Position numbers and translations under genes: made by a program
Notes under the pieces: generated by a model
Database searches by the model: none
Told to the model about the DNA's origin: nothing
Seen by the model: only the letters and a program-made list of their open reading frames with translations
Source: Juglans regia
Taxonomy: Eukaryota > Streptophyta > Magnoliopsida > Fagales > Juglandaceae
Assembly: GCF_001411555.2 (NCBI RefSeq)
Contig: NC_049905.1
Coordinates: 21,318,097-21,382,096 of the forward strand
DNA length: 64,000 bases
Direction of reading: 5' to 3'
In this document: one piece after another, positions 48,521 through 59,143 of the stretch
How the letters are laid out: the number at the start of each line of letters is the position of its first letter
Position numbering within the stretch: the stretch's first letter is position 1

Positions 48521-51500
48521 TCAATTAATCCATAAGTTGGGGATGTGAGCAACCTTGCGCCATTCTCTTCCCTTTCTATTTTGCAACTGTTTCTCCAACA
48601 GTGGACATTCGATGATCTCTAGAGAAGAAAAGGAGGCAGGAAACCCATCTTTTGGCAAGAACTTCAGATTAGGACAATTGTAGATCTTCATGCTCTCAAG
48701 AGAGGTGAGGTGTTGAAGGCCCAAGTTGTCCAAAGATGTCATAATTGGAATTCCATTGATGGTAAGATGGATCAGAGTAGAAACGGAATCAAACAATCTC
48801 TCTTCTGGCATGAACTTCAGCCTTGGGAGGTTACGGATATACAATGCTTTAAGAAAGGTGAGGTGCTGAAGGCTCTTCTTGTCTAGAGATGTCATATTTG
48901 AAAATCCAGAGATGGTAAGACTGGTCATAGTCATGGGCAGCAACATTGGCTCCGGAAAAGACTCCACATCTTCGCATTTACCACGGATGTACAATTCTTG
49001 AAGAGAGGGGAGTTTTTGCAGACCCCACATCGTTCGAGAGGCAACGAGTCTATCACAATCTGCGATGGAAATCGATTTTAAATTGGTAGGCAAGCCCCCT
49101 TCACCAAATGATTGCAACATTGGACACTCACGGATAGATAATGACTCAAGAGAGGGAAGGAGTAGGTGCATCTTCCCAGGCAATGACCTTAAACTCCCAC
49201 AATTATTTATCTCAAATGTTTTCAATTTTTGGGCATGCAATCCTCCATCTAGAAACGATACGAAATTACGACAATTCTCGATTCTTATAATGGAGGCAGC
49301 TGAATCACTTTCATGTTGTTCTGAATCAGTAAGAGACTCTAGATTCTCACATCCCTTGATGGTGAAAATATCGATCTCTGCGATTAAGTTTGCTGGAAAG
49401 CACCTAACAGAATCACAACTATTTTCCAAGTACAACTCTTTGAGGGATGAATAGTTGAAGTGCACTGGGAATTCTAACTTCTTACAGTTTGAAATCTTAA
49501 GAGTTTCTAATGTGGAGGGTAGATTATCATCGGAAAGTAACATGAGCGAGCAACAACCATCGATTTCCAATTCTTGAAGAGGACTGCTGGAATCCATCAT
49601 TACCTCCGGTAGAGACCGTAATGCATTAGATCCTTTAAGTACTACCTTTTGCAATAATCCAGATGGCAATTCATTTAATAGAACCTCATTAAAATTTGTT
49701 AACATCAATTGACGTAGGGTAGGAGACCTTGGGAGTGAGGCCTCCAGCTGCGAACATTCAACAATCTTAAGTATGGCTAAAGAAGGAAGATGGATGGGCA
49801 ACCCTCCTATTAGCTTGGGGCACTTAACAATCTCAAGCTCTTCAATAAGAGGAAAAGCTTCACCTTCATTTTCAAAATCAAAGCAGAACCAGTTTTCCCA
49901 ATTTGGCATGTCTTGAAACGTTAGAACTTTCAAGGCTTCAAATGGCTTAAACGTAGAAGAACCGCTACCATAGAACTCCATACCCACTTTAGCAATTCCA
50001 TGAAACCCAATGATAGAGAGTCTCTGGAGAGCGTGTAGTTGTCCAAATGATGGCAAGATGTGGCAATATTTACAATTATAGAGATAAAGCTCTTCTATCT
50101 TAGAGAACAAATGATGAGCGACCCAATCCGGAAAGCTTTTACCACCATAATAGTTGATACTGAGTCTTTTCAAGTTTGTATGGGGTTGGAGATTCTCCAA
50201 TACAGTTATTTGATCACTTTCTGAAATATTGCTACTTGTATTGTCCCATTCCAACTTCAAGTACTTAAGGTGCTTCTTATCCTTCAACCTTGCATCCAAA
50301 GCATCGGCAGGAGATTTGACATTTTGGAGCTTCCTAATACAGAGCTTCCCCCCAATATATTCAAGTTCCCCCAATTCCCCAATATTGCTTGATCCGCAAT
50401 GTTTGTAGACAACAAAGATATCCAAAGTCTGTAGACATTTTAGTCTACTCAGATGTAACGGCATCTCCGTTATGGCAGTTTCATCTAAATGAAGATGACG
50501 CAAACTAACGAGTTTATGCATATCTCTAGGCAATGCAGTAAGATACCAACAATGCCGTAATCTCAATGTTTGCAAATTGCACAATTTACATATAGAATCA
50601 GGTAGTTTTCTAATTGGTGTTAAAGAGAGATCCAAATATCGTAGATGTCTAATTTTGCCAATTGAATCCGGCAACTTAGTTAAATTTATATTCATTGCAA
50701 AGGAAAGCACTCGTAAGAATCTCAACATGAGCAACGAAACATGTGGGAATCTTTCAACATGTATTGGGAGAAAAGTGCGCAACCCCTTGGCCTCGTAAAG
50801 TGCCTCTAACGTCTTTGGGATGTTTCTAACAATTGATAAATGGCGAGTCTTGTTCGTAACTTGGAGCGAATTGCCACCCTGCAGTCTAAAGGTAAATTGT
50901 CCAGATACAAATCTTGCTAAGTCGTTGACAAGATCATGCATTCCGAATCCTGAACCAAACCGATCACTTGATTGTTGAAATAATAATGATCTCGATACCA
51001 AATCAAAGAAGTAATCATGACCGACTTGCTCTATTGTTTTGTCTTTACATTTTTGCAAGAAACCTTCTGCCATCCACAATAAGACTAATTCCTCTTTTGT
51101 GAAAAAATGATCTTTTGGAAATATTGAACAATAAGCAAAGCATTGCTTTAAATGTGAGGGCAAATATTTATAACTTAATCTTAGAGCAGGAAAAATTTCA
51201 GTCGGCATGTCCCACACCTCACTCTTCAATAATTTATTCCAATCATCAGCATCTACTTTAGACCACAAGAGAGCTCCAATTGTCTTGATTGCTAAAGGTA
51301 GACCTTTGCATTTTTCCACGATCTGTCTTCCAATTGCTTCTAGCTCTGGATGCATATCGGAGATACTGCCAAGAAATGCATGTCTTACAAAAAGTGACCA
51401 ACATTCTTTTTCTGGTAATGTCTTCAGATTGTAAGTTAAAGTAGTTTGCATAACCGATGCTACTCGCTCTTCACGTGTGGTTACCAAAACTCTGCTCCCT

Positions 51501-52408
51501 TGTGCTCCAAATCTGAAGGGTTTACTTAACTCCTCCCATTTAATATAATTATCATTCCAAACATCATCTAAAACAAGTAGAAATTTCTTTCCCATCAAAC
51601 TCTCATTTAGTGTATTTTGAAGCCAATCTAGAGTCTTACCATCACCATTAGCGGATGAACCTGGTACTCCCTCTAGAATTGCTTTTGTTACCTTAAAGAC
51701 GTCAAATTCATCCGAAACACAAGCCCATGCTTTAAGGTCAAAATATTCCTTCACCCTCTCGTCATTGTATACAAGCTGAGCAAGGGTGGTCTTGCCGAGC
51801 CCCCCTATACCGACAATAGCAATCACAAACAATTTATTGCCACTTACATCATCTGAGAACAAGAAATTAATAATTTTCTCCTTTTCATCTGCTCTACCAC
51901 AAATACCAGATTCTTCAACCAAAGAAGTTGTGGGCAATCTTTCGGATGGTTTCCCTTGAACGCCTTCTTTTAGACCCATATGTTTCTTTTGTCTTACAAG
52001 ATCGTTCAATCTGTCTAGCACTTGTTTTATCTTTGGTTCTATTTTCTTGACAAAGGGCACTTTAAGAGAATTAGAGATAGCTTTTCGTACCTTGCTTGTA
52101 GTGGTATGAAATTCAGCATCCATCTTGTAGCGCATGGCTTCGGTATCAATCTCATCCAAGATGTCCTCAGCCTCATAGATAGCAACTTTCAACTTATCGA
52201 GCCAGTTTTTCACGTTATCATTTGCCACTTGTTTTTCCTCTGCATCTTGAAACACAGCATTCACAGACAGCAAACATGTTTCCAGTTTTTCCAAGAGTGC
52301 TTGGTCGAGTTTTTGCCCTCGAAAAAAGTCAACAAATTCACGAGATGCCACCCTTTCAAAAAACGCTAGGAGGAGTGGGGAGACAAATATGCCTGCAAGC
52401 TCAGCCAT
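48521..52408 (-). CDS. CC-NB-LRR disease-resistance protein, RPP13-like 1 type
   Basis: A 1295-residue single-exon intracellular immune receptor of the CNL class. The coiled-coil N-domain has the EDVID-type segment EAEDILDEID (about 79-88). NB-ARC carries the P-loop GIGGLGKTT (200-208), kinase-2 LLVLDDVW (277-284), RNBS-B GSRVLVTTR (304-312), GLPLA (369-373), CFAYCSIFPKD and MHDL (490-493). All nucleotide-binding motifs are intact. From about 540 to the end run many leucine-rich repeats (LRYLDLSLTPIRKLPDSI and similar). Length is normal for the R13L1 subgroup of dicots. Such receptors detect pathogen effectors or their host targets and trigger cell death; the ligand cannot be predicted. The start ATG sits in a good context (AAAACATGG). 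A truncated relative lies at 59511-60508 in the same orientation, so this is part of a local cluster. Confidence 0.94.
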   Translation of the reverse strand: MAELAGIFVSPLLLAFFERVASREFVDFFRGQKLDQALLEKLETCLLSVNAVFQDAEEKQVANDNVKNWLDKLKVAIYEAEDILDEIDTEAMRYKMDAEFHTTTSKVRKAISNSLKVPFVKKIEPKIKQVLDRLNDLVRQKKHMGLKEGVQGKPSERLPTTSLVEESGICGRADEKEKIINFLFSDDVSGNKLFVIAIVGIGGLGKTTLAQLVYNDERVKEYFDLKAWACVSDEFDVFKVTKAILEGVPGSSANGDGKTLDWLQNTLNESLMGKKFLLVLDDVWNDNYIKWEELSKPFRFGAQGSRVLVTTREERVASVMQTTLTYNLKTLPEKECWSLFVRHAFLGSISDMHPELEAIGRQIVEKCKGLPLAIKTIGALLWSKVDADDWNKLLKSEVWDMPTEIFPALRLSYKYLPSHLKQCFAYCSIFPKDHFFTKEELVLLWMAEGFLQKCKDKTIEQVGHDYFFDLVSRSLLFQQSSDRFGSGFGMHDLVNDLARFVSGQFTFRLQGGNSLQVTNKTRHLSIVRNIPKTLEALYEAKGLRTFLPIHVERFPHVSLLMLRFLRVLSFAMNINLTKLPDSIGKIRHLRYLDLSLTPIRKLPDSICKLCNLQTLRLRHCWYLTALPRDMHKLVSLRHLHLDETAITEMPLHLSRLKCLQTLDIFVVYKHCGSSNIGELGELEYIGGKLCIRKLQNVKSPADALDARLKDKKHLKYLKLEWDNTSSNISESDQITVLENLQPHTNLKRLSINYYGGKSFPDWVAHHLFSKIEELYLYNCKYCHILPSFGQLHALQRLSIIGFHGIAKVGMEFYGSGSSTFKPFEALKVLTFQDMPNWENWFCFDFENEGEAFPLIEELEIVKCPKLIGGLPIHLPSLAILKIVECSQLEASLPRSPTLRQLMLTNFNEVLLNELPSGLLQKVVLKGSNALRSLPEVMMDSSSPLQELEIDGCCSLMLLSDDNLPSTLETLKISNCKKLEFPVHFNYSSLKELYLENSCDSVRCFPANLIAEIDIFTIKGCENLESLTDSEQHESDSAASIIRIENCRNFVSFLDGGLHAQKLKTFEINNCGSLRSLPGKMHLLLPSLESLSIRECPMLQSFGEGGLPTNLKSISIADCDRLVASRTMWGLQKLPSLQELYIRGKCEDVESFPEPMLLPMTMTSLTISGFSNMTSLDKKSLQHLTFLKALYIRNLPRLKFMPEERLFDSVSTLIHLTINGIPIMTSLDNLGLQHLTSLESMKIYNCPNLKFLPKDGFPASFSSLEIIECPLLEKQLQNRKGREWRKVAHIPNLWIN

Positions 52409-52892
52409 GTTTTCTTCTTTGTAATGAAAGGAAATGAAGCAAAGTGATGAAGAATAGTGGAGAGAAATAAGATGAGAAGCCCTCTTTTGCTTCGACCCTA
52501 AAACTGAATTTCCACCTACCGCGAAGATAAGAAATTATTGAGAAATTGGTAAAATAAATGAATGAGAGGACGTTATTCATTCACGTCGTATTCAATATCC
52601 CCTACGAGGCAGAGGAGGAAACATTAGCCCTGTTGTTAAAATCATTTGCAGGAATTAATTCCTGCTGACCTCTTGATATTTTGTTGTTTTCAAACCATAC
52701 AATCACTGAGTGGGAGCCGCCTATTTTTAACATCAATACTTCTTTGAAAATCAAGTCGAATGACTTGTTTCATTTTCATATTTTTGTCTTATATCTGGTC
52801 TATTGGGCAATAATAATAAAAGTCTTTGATCATATAAGAGAACATCAACTCAGTGGCCAATGGGCTTTTAAAAGAAAGGAAAGAAGAGGAGG
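52409..52892. other. NLR upstream region
   Basis: Presumed promoter and leader of the minus-strand NLR gene, with no distinctive motif I can support. A 158-codon plus-strand frame starts at 52681, but its first half has no domain; only the part after about 52893 is recognisable. Confidence 0.4.
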
Positions 52893-53210
52893 CACAAGTT
52901 CCCCAATTGGTGTCATGAAGGTAAAATTTGACGCTGAAATCCGAGGCAATACCTCCTTCATAGATGCTCTATTCAGGGATGATTATGGAGCACAAGAGTG
53001 GAAAAAATACCCATCAAATGTCCTCTTGTTCAGTTTAAAGAGCGTAATTTTGGAAGGGGACTCAGTCTTGGTCATATCTGCAATTTCAATATCTAGATCA
53101 GTCCATTGTCTCTGTTATTGGGAACTCGTTGGTTCATTTTCCCTCTTGGTTTGTTAAGAAAATTGCGAATAGCGTCAATTTTGGTGTTCTTAATTTATCT
53201 ATAGCCACCG
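52893..53210 (+). pseudogene. LINE RNase H domain fragment
   Basis: GTSSPIGVMKVKFDAEIRG, then FRDDYGAQEW and SVILEGDSVLVISAI, match the RNase H domain at the C-terminus of plant L1-type reverse-transcriptase polyproteins. The first Asp (KFDAEI) and the EGDS Asp remain. The segment between PSNVLL and LKSVILEGD is shortened and has lost the helix with the catalytic Glu. A frameshift near the end puts WFVKKIANSVNFG out of frame. It abuts a duplicated GH1 intron piece at 53212. Confidence 0.55.
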
Positions 53211-53211
53211 A

Positions 53212-53390
53212 TAAGATAGGCTGCATTTCCCTTAGCTGAATCACCTTGCATGCCACTTTTGAAACTGCATGAACCTATCTAGATCATGTTGGAGATATTT
53301 GCTAGTTTTATTGACTCGAGTTATAGCCCTAATTATTGTAGAAAAATACTCCTTTAATGTTTTCTAAATGCATTTCTATGATGAAATTAT
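53212..53390 (+). repeat. Copy of GH1 pseudogene intron 2 (partner 35693-35900)
   Basis: AGATAGGCTGCATT, ATGAACCTATCTAGATCATG, TTGGAGATATTTGCTAG and TAGAAAAATACTCCTTTAAT occur in both, in the same orientation. This copy stops just before the exon 3 acceptor, where a lipoxygenase fragment begins. Confidence 0.8.
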
Positions 53391-53394
53391 ATTC

Positions 53395-53745
53395 TTAAAC
53401 TAGTTTGTAGAGCACACTTGGTAAAGTGCTTAAATGACATAATTTGATTTGGACTTTTTGGATTTTGAGAATGTCAGTTAGGTCTTTTTGGGTTTTGAGA
53501 ATCGGCCACCATGGTTCTTCCTTCTTGTCAGTGTGGCCAACTGTTCGAGTTTCAGTCCACCATAATTGGAGCTCTTGATCAGGCTCCACAAGACTAGGGT
53601 CAAGGTAGTAGTGGTTGACATCCCAGTGGATGAGACCATCACTGCCGTAGGGGTAGTCTTTGATTGTTACACTTAGTCCATGAGGAGCAGTTAGATCCTC
53701 CATGGCCATTCTCCTACGTGCACTATTGCAAAAGAGCCGATCCAT
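53395..53745 (-). pseudogene. Lipoxygenase C-terminal domain fragment
   Basis: The minus strand reads RRMAMEDLTAPHGLSVTIKD, YPYGSDGLIHWD, NHYYLDPSLVEPDQELQLWW, TETRTVGH and DKKEEPWWPILKTQKDL. This is the well-known plant 9-/13-lipoxygenase segment between the first iron-binding histidines and the next helix. Around ten residues (the family's AIKxWVxDYV) are missing after HWD. No iron-ligand motif remains, no start or end of a gene is present, and the frame runs out into unrelated sequence, so this is a broken insert without function. Confidence 0.75.
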
Positions 53746-53847
53746 CTTAAAATTTGATATATGGGAATTAGATTATATACACTTGGATTGCCAATAAGTT
53801 GCAAAACAACAAGTTCTCTGTTTGTTAGAATACTTCTGCTTATAGTT

Positions 53848-54546
53848 GATGTAGATGGTGTTGGTGATGGTGTTTGTTCTGTTTCATTTAAAGATGATAG
53901 GAGAAATCAACTGACAGACGTAGAAACTTCAGACAATCGGCACAAAACCACTCCTGTCCAAGATAAAGATCCAAGGGAAAAACAAAATATAAAGATAAGA
54001 GGCCGCTTCAGATCAAAATTTGCTGATCAATTGCCTACATCCACATATTGAGCCAAGAATCACTGTGCCTCATGTAAACCAAACTGAAGGCAGTTAGTTG
54101 GATCCCAGAGCCATGGTGAATAGCAGGAAGATGATACAATGACAGATTTGAGGTCCCCGGAGAAAAATATTGGCCAACTCCAGTTACCTGCGTCTGAGTC
54201 GAATCATTTCTCGTCTCTACCCTCTAAAAATGTAGTTTCCACCCAGAGCATGCAGGTGGATGGGAGGCCTTTGCTTTATCCTGTGGTGCAAAACACTGAG
54301 ATGCATCATGACCAGTAGCAGTCGCAGATTGCGAGGAATAAACTTCAAATTAGGCCAGAGGAAGTTGGAGTCCGTGCACCAACACCGGATAGAAGTGCAA
54401 ATGAGATTCCTGATGGGTCTGCCATTGACAGCCTGTCATTGGACTCTGGAGGATTGAACAGCCCCTTCGATTTTGGAATTGATGGGATAAGTCAATTTGA
54501 TGACCTTTTACGTGACGAAGATTTGATCCAATACTTTGGTGCTTAA
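53848..54546 (+). pseudogene. EIL3-like C-terminal fragment (copy of 16897-17716)
   Basis: Sequence from GATGTAGATGG.GTTGGTGA to the stop codon follows the intact EIL gene closely, including the end GATTTGATCCAATACTTTGG. The DNA-binding core is absent. Several small deletions (for example after GATCAATTGCCTACA near 54040, and a larger one near 54312-54415) shift the frame. The 3' flank is copied as well, to about 55200. No promoter or start is evident. Confidence 0.88.
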
Positions 54547-55215
54547 GAACCATTAAAGTTGATACTTCAGATCTTAGATTGTAAGTGATGTTTCTAGCTA
54601 ACATGCATCTGAATTTTATACTCACTTCAAGGATTTTGCCTTGCGACTCTTGTTTTGATCCTATTTATTTATTATTTTTGCATTTGGAGGAGGATTGCTA
54701 CCCAATACTCATCGCCTTGCATCTATCTGGAGAATCCTTCATCCATCGGAGAGGATTTGTAGAGGTGGAAGGAAGAGTATTGGAGGTGAGTTCATCAAAG
54801 TGGAACGTAATGGCAAAGGTGTACACGCCATTCTTACGGGCTTTTCTATAGCACGATAAATTGTCTTCGGCCTTCATTTTATTGTCACAATTCATGAACG
54901 TGTAGAAAGAACAACTAGACAAGATTGAAGTAAAAGAGTATGTTCCTGTAAAACAAGAACAGGAAGAAGAAAACTGTTAATTCTTTATCATCTGCTCGTT
55001 TAGGGGATGTTTAGGCGTAGAGATGAGATATGAAATTCTCAAATTATTTTATAATTTCATTCCCAAATAACATATACAATACTATTTTTATTTTTAATTT
55101 TTAATTTTTTAATTTAATTATTATTTAAGCACAAAGATCAATACAATTTTAAAACTTCAAAATAAAATACAAAAATTAGTACAATTTTTTTAAACTTAAA
55201 AAAAAAAAAATTTAA
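54547..55215. repeat. Copy of the EIL 3' flank (partner about 17717-18370)
   Basis: CTAACATGCATCTGAATTT, GATTTTGCCTTGCGACTCTT and AAAGGTGTACACGCCATTCT recur from the parent flank. An insertion (about 54660-54695) and a small deletion distinguish it. Homology jumps at an A tract near 55200-55215 directly into the middle of the PPR gene. Confidence 0.8.
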
Positions 55216-55770
55216 TCTTGGAGCGCTCGATTTAGGAAATGAAATATATCTTTATGTATTGCAGAATGGGTTTGATCTTGATGTTTATATTGGGTCTGCA
55301 TTGATTGATATGTATGCCAAGTGTGGGAGCTTAGATAGGTCACTTTTGGTGTTCTTCAAGTTGCGGGAAAAGAATCTGTTTTGTTGGAATTCAGTAATTG
55401 AAGGGCTTGCAGTTCACGGATATGCATATGAAGCACTAAAGATGTTTAGTAGGATGGAGAGGGAGAAGATCAAACCAAATGTGGTCACTTTTATCAGTGT
55501 TCTGAGGGCCTGCACACACGCAGGATTAGTTGAAGAAGGCCTTCGGAGGTTTCTGAGCATGGGCAGTGATTATTCGATCCGGGCAGCCATGAAATATCTA
55601 GGGGTAGAAAAGAGTAGTCCTGGATCCAGTTGGATTGAAATGGGAAGGAAGATTCATCAGTTTGCAGCATCTGATAAAACTCACCCAGCTTATAATGAAA
55701 TTTACTTGTGCTGGCTTAGTTGGATGGGCTGCTGAAGCTAGCTGGCTATGTACCTGAACTCACCCAGCTT
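55216..55770 (+). pseudogene. PPR gene fragment (copy of parts of 19909-20731)
   Basis: A nearly identical copy of the parent PPR reading frame from YVLQNGFDLDVYIGSALID onward. It lacks the 5' half of the gene and has a second deletion at about 55577 (parent 20271-20545 lost, joined at GATCC/AATCC). The end is frameshifted (TACTTGTGCTGG for TACTCGGTGCTGG). The run GTACCTGAACT is then followed by a second copy of CACCCAGCTTATAATGAAAT, a template-switch-like filler. The remaining frame (55259-55735) lacks a targeting peptide. Confidence 0.85.
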
Positions 55771-56445
55771 ATAATGAAATTTACTTTTGAGAACAATCCT
55801 TTGAATGTTCAAAGACAAACATAGAAGAGGTTACGATCCTTGGTTGGCTCTTCCGCTATGCCCTGCTTCATAACATCTTAAACAATATTTATTCCCTTTA
55901 TCCGTTCCCATAGACATAGAACCATATCATTAGATTGTGTTAGTGTCAGAAACCTCAAACCACACAACTACCTGCCGTTTACAGAGTGTAATATATTAAT
56001 GTAATCCCTTTGCAGTGCCTCCACAAATCCTGTCTCTCTGTAGATTCCTAAAGCAGTTTCTTTTCATCTATATTGACAATTCCAAGATGCCTTGTTTTGC
56101 TTCCAGTGCATCTCGGTTGAACATTCAAATGCCTGTTGCTGGCTTTTTCCATGTTTCCAGTAAAGAAGTGTTGAATTGAAAAATATTGTGGGTCACATGT
56201 ATAAAGAAGTTTTGAATTGAGATAAGTTTAGTAATTTGAGAGTTGGGTGTTTGGATGTTAGACTTAACTGAAAATTAGACTGAACTTAATTGAACTTAGA
56301 TAAGTTTAAACAGGCCTTAGTATCCGAATGACATCGAAAGACAAATGCCGATATTATATTGATGTCACATACACGGAATCGGGTTAAACCTAGCCATCTC
56401 CTTCTTCTTCAGTCACGTTAAACCAGAGAGAACAGAGAGACAAAT

Positions 56446-56484
<39 letters not shown>

Positions 56485-57967
56485 TAACAAGTTTTCAGAA
56501 AATTAAGAAAGAAACATTCGACAGGCAATTCTCTCATTAGTCCAACTGTCAATTATTGCTTAATTACCATCTTCATGAGTATAATTCTTGAGTTAGGATG
56601 TTAATTATGCCTTGCTCTTCCGAGATCTATCAGCAAACCAAACAGGGGTGTGAGCAAATGTGATCATTAGTCTAGTAGAGCGAAACCCACAAACCTAGTA
56701 GAACCATCATTCAACATGCCATCTACTATTCACTCATATTGACAAATTTTACATTCACACATCTCTGGAGAAAGGGATGGATGGGCCAACAATCTTGTTG
56801 GGGAACTCTTAAATACTTATTTTCCAAAAGAAAAAAAAAAATTAAGTTGAAATCAGATTCCTACTATATTTTTACAACCATATAAGTAAGTTGAATTGAA
56901 ATCAGGTTGTTTAAAAATGACCTTATTTAGTTATTCAAATTAACTCATTCTTTCTACTTGACTCGTTAACCCCGAATCTACAAAGATTTACAGCAGATTA
57001 TATTTTGAAATTTCACATCCCAAGTTAAATTAATTTTAAAACTTTTTGAAAAAAGAAAAGGCCACAGCAGATTATATGCTGAAATTCATAGTGACATCAA
57101 CAAGAATAACTGCATTAAAATTGCTGGCATGAGACAGAGCTGAAGTGTATAAAATTTTGTTGAAAACTATTAAATTGGTTTCAGTAATTTTAGAACGATT
57201 TGCATTCAAATTTCAAATGGCTTGCCACTTACTAAATCCATCTCTTCTGGGGAGTTGCATCCTTAGATCCACTTAGATATCGCATTTTACTCTTTCTTGA
57301 ATTTCCAAACTGCTACCTGCTTTGTCCTTGGAGAAGAATTTTGGAACCTGAGGCTTTTGTTGGTGCTGACATCTGGTTTCTTGTAGAAGCGGAGTTATTA
57401 TTCTTCTCAAAACTTCATCAATTTTAGTGAAAGGAACATGTGGTCGGTTTACATGGAAGCAGTCTTAATCTCTATGTGGTCGGTTTACAGGATATGTGTT
57501 ATATTCTTCTAACCTTTTCAACAGTCATTAGACCACCTCCAATCTCTTCGATCCTCAATAATTACTGTCGTGATGGCTGACTCTGGCGGACCGTAGATCT
57601 CTGGATCATGTTTACTCTTCAATGGCCACTCCTGCATAACTTTTTGTGCAACTTTTAAAGCATGCATGGAGTAAAGTAATTGCTTTCTTTAAACAATGCA
57701 TGCTAGGTACGTAGCTTTTTCTAGTAAATTTAAGCAAAGTAGTCGCAAATCATACCGTGATCAACCGTATGCTATATGGGTTGAGATCAGCATGCAAGAG
57801 TCTGTCGAGCAAATTCCTCGTTAACAAAGCACTCATTAACAAAGCACTCCAGGTGACATACACTAATTAATTAATGGTCTAAAACAACTATATTGTGCAG
57901 GCTTGCTTTGGTAAGAAACCTGCATGCCATTGTTAAACTTTCTTAACTGGTTGTTCTAGCGATTACA
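55771..57967. other. Duplicated flank and intergenic DNA
   Basis: 55790-56160 copies the PPR 3' flank (parent 20915-21298). An AT-rich MITE-like tail follows to about 56320, a (TA) run lies near 56449-56480, and the block 56695-56895 is the partner of 28549-28745. From 57000 on nothing is firmly recognised; a minus-strand open stretch at about 57270-57430 (KIDEVLRRIITPLLQETRC) has no known domain and no start. Confidence 0.5.
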
Positions 57968-58850
57968 TTTTTTTTTTTTTTTTTTAAGAGGACGGGACTC
58001 CAATTTTATTGATTGTCCTCACTTGTGGCGGAGGGAAACCGTGGTTACAAGTACGACACCTGGGATTTACATAAGCGCTAAATCTAGGAAAAAAGAACTC
58101 AGGCATCAAAATCAGTAGAACCATATAGAGTACACGGCCTTAAATAAGATACATAACCTACATCCGAACAAGCCAAAGAGGGGCACATGCAAAAAGCCAA
58201 GTACACAAGACAAAAAGAGACGCAAATAACGTGAGAGCAACGAGAGACAAGTAAATAAGGAAAAACAAACCTGACACGACGCTTATGATATCCTCAGGTA
58301 GGGCATACCCAACTTGTCCATGCGGAAAAAACCCCTCACCCGGCTAAGCAGCATGTGAATGTCAGCCCAATCAGAGTTCAACCCTTCCGCCCCACACTTA
58401 GCTAGAAAGTCAGCCACAACATTACCTTCACGAAAAATGTGGTTCACTGTATATTCCAGGCTATTAAGATGTTCTTGTAAATCCTCCCAGAAGTCTTCTA
58501 AATACCAAATGGGACACTTATTCTTTACAATCCAATTAACCACCAGTTGAGAGTCAGTCTCTATTTGGACACGATAAAATCCAAGCGTGTGACATCTGCG
58601 AACACCTTCCAATAAACTTCTGAGTTTAGCAAAATTGTTGGTACCCAAATCCAAGGGAACAGAATAAGCCAGAATTAATCTACCATCCTCATCCCGAATA
58701 ACACCCCCAGCGCCAGAGGTGCCAGGGTTCCCAAAACTACTACCATCAGTATTGAGTTTTACCCAGCCTTGACGGGGCCGGTGCCATTTTACCACCCGGA
58801 CCCTCTTGGGCTTAGGGAATAAAACTGGAATATCTAGTCTGTTTCAAAAT
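57968..58850 (-). mobile_element. 5'-truncated LINE (L1-type) with poly(A) tail
   Basis: On the minus strand an RNase H-containing ORF tail (stop at 58283) is followed by a roughly 300-base 3' UTR and a poly(A) tail (plus-strand T run 57968-57985). No reverse transcriptase precedes it; the frame closes upstream at a TGA near 58843. Loss of the 5' part is the usual outcome of LINE insertion. A clear target duplication was not found. Confidence 0.65.
58283..58840 (-). pseudogene. LINE RNase H domain, active-site Glu replaced
   Basis: The open frame begins around DIPVLFPKPKRVRVVKWHRP and contains WVKLNTDGSSFGNPG, GAGGVIRDEDGRL, ETDSQLVV and EGNVVADFLAKCGAEG. That is the RVT_3-type RNase H fold with Asp residues in NTDGS, ETDS and VADF. 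The helix usually written AELRALLEG reads AKLRSLLEG, so the catalytic Glu is Lys. About 185 residues, no RT domain, and no start of its own: a dead ORF2 tail. Confidence 0.7.
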
Positions 58851-58939
58851 AAAAATAGACCGTTGCACTTTTATTTGTGGAACATTTTGAATTGAATGTC
58901 ATCGGGCTTAACAGCAATGATTATGTTAAAGGGAAAAGT

Positions 58940-59143
58940 CCCACATTTACGCTGTACTTTCAGTCTGTGATTAATGCTTGTTGGAAACTCCCACATTTGC
59001 ACTGATTTCAGCCTGTGAATGCTTGCTGGAGTTTCCCACAACTGCACTGTTTCCAGCCTATGAATGCTTACTGGAGTTTCACACATTCACACTGTTTTCA
59101 GTATGTGAAAGTTTGTTGGAATTTCCCACATTTCTAGTTCATG
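58940..59143. repeat. 45-bp tandem repeat, about 4.5 units
   Basis: Units of the form TTTCAGCCTGTGAATGCTTG then CTGGAGTTTCCCACA then ACTGCACTG repeat with period 45. Because 45 is a multiple of 3, the array is open on both strands with a 15-residue repeat (ECLLEFPT-type on plus, ETPASIHRL-type on minus). It is probably non-coding satellite sequence next to the truncated NLR. Confidence 0.75.

Noticed and set aside
49065..49454. 129-codon plus-strand frame within the NLR gene
   Set aside because: Shadow of the LRR coding sequence on the opposite strand.
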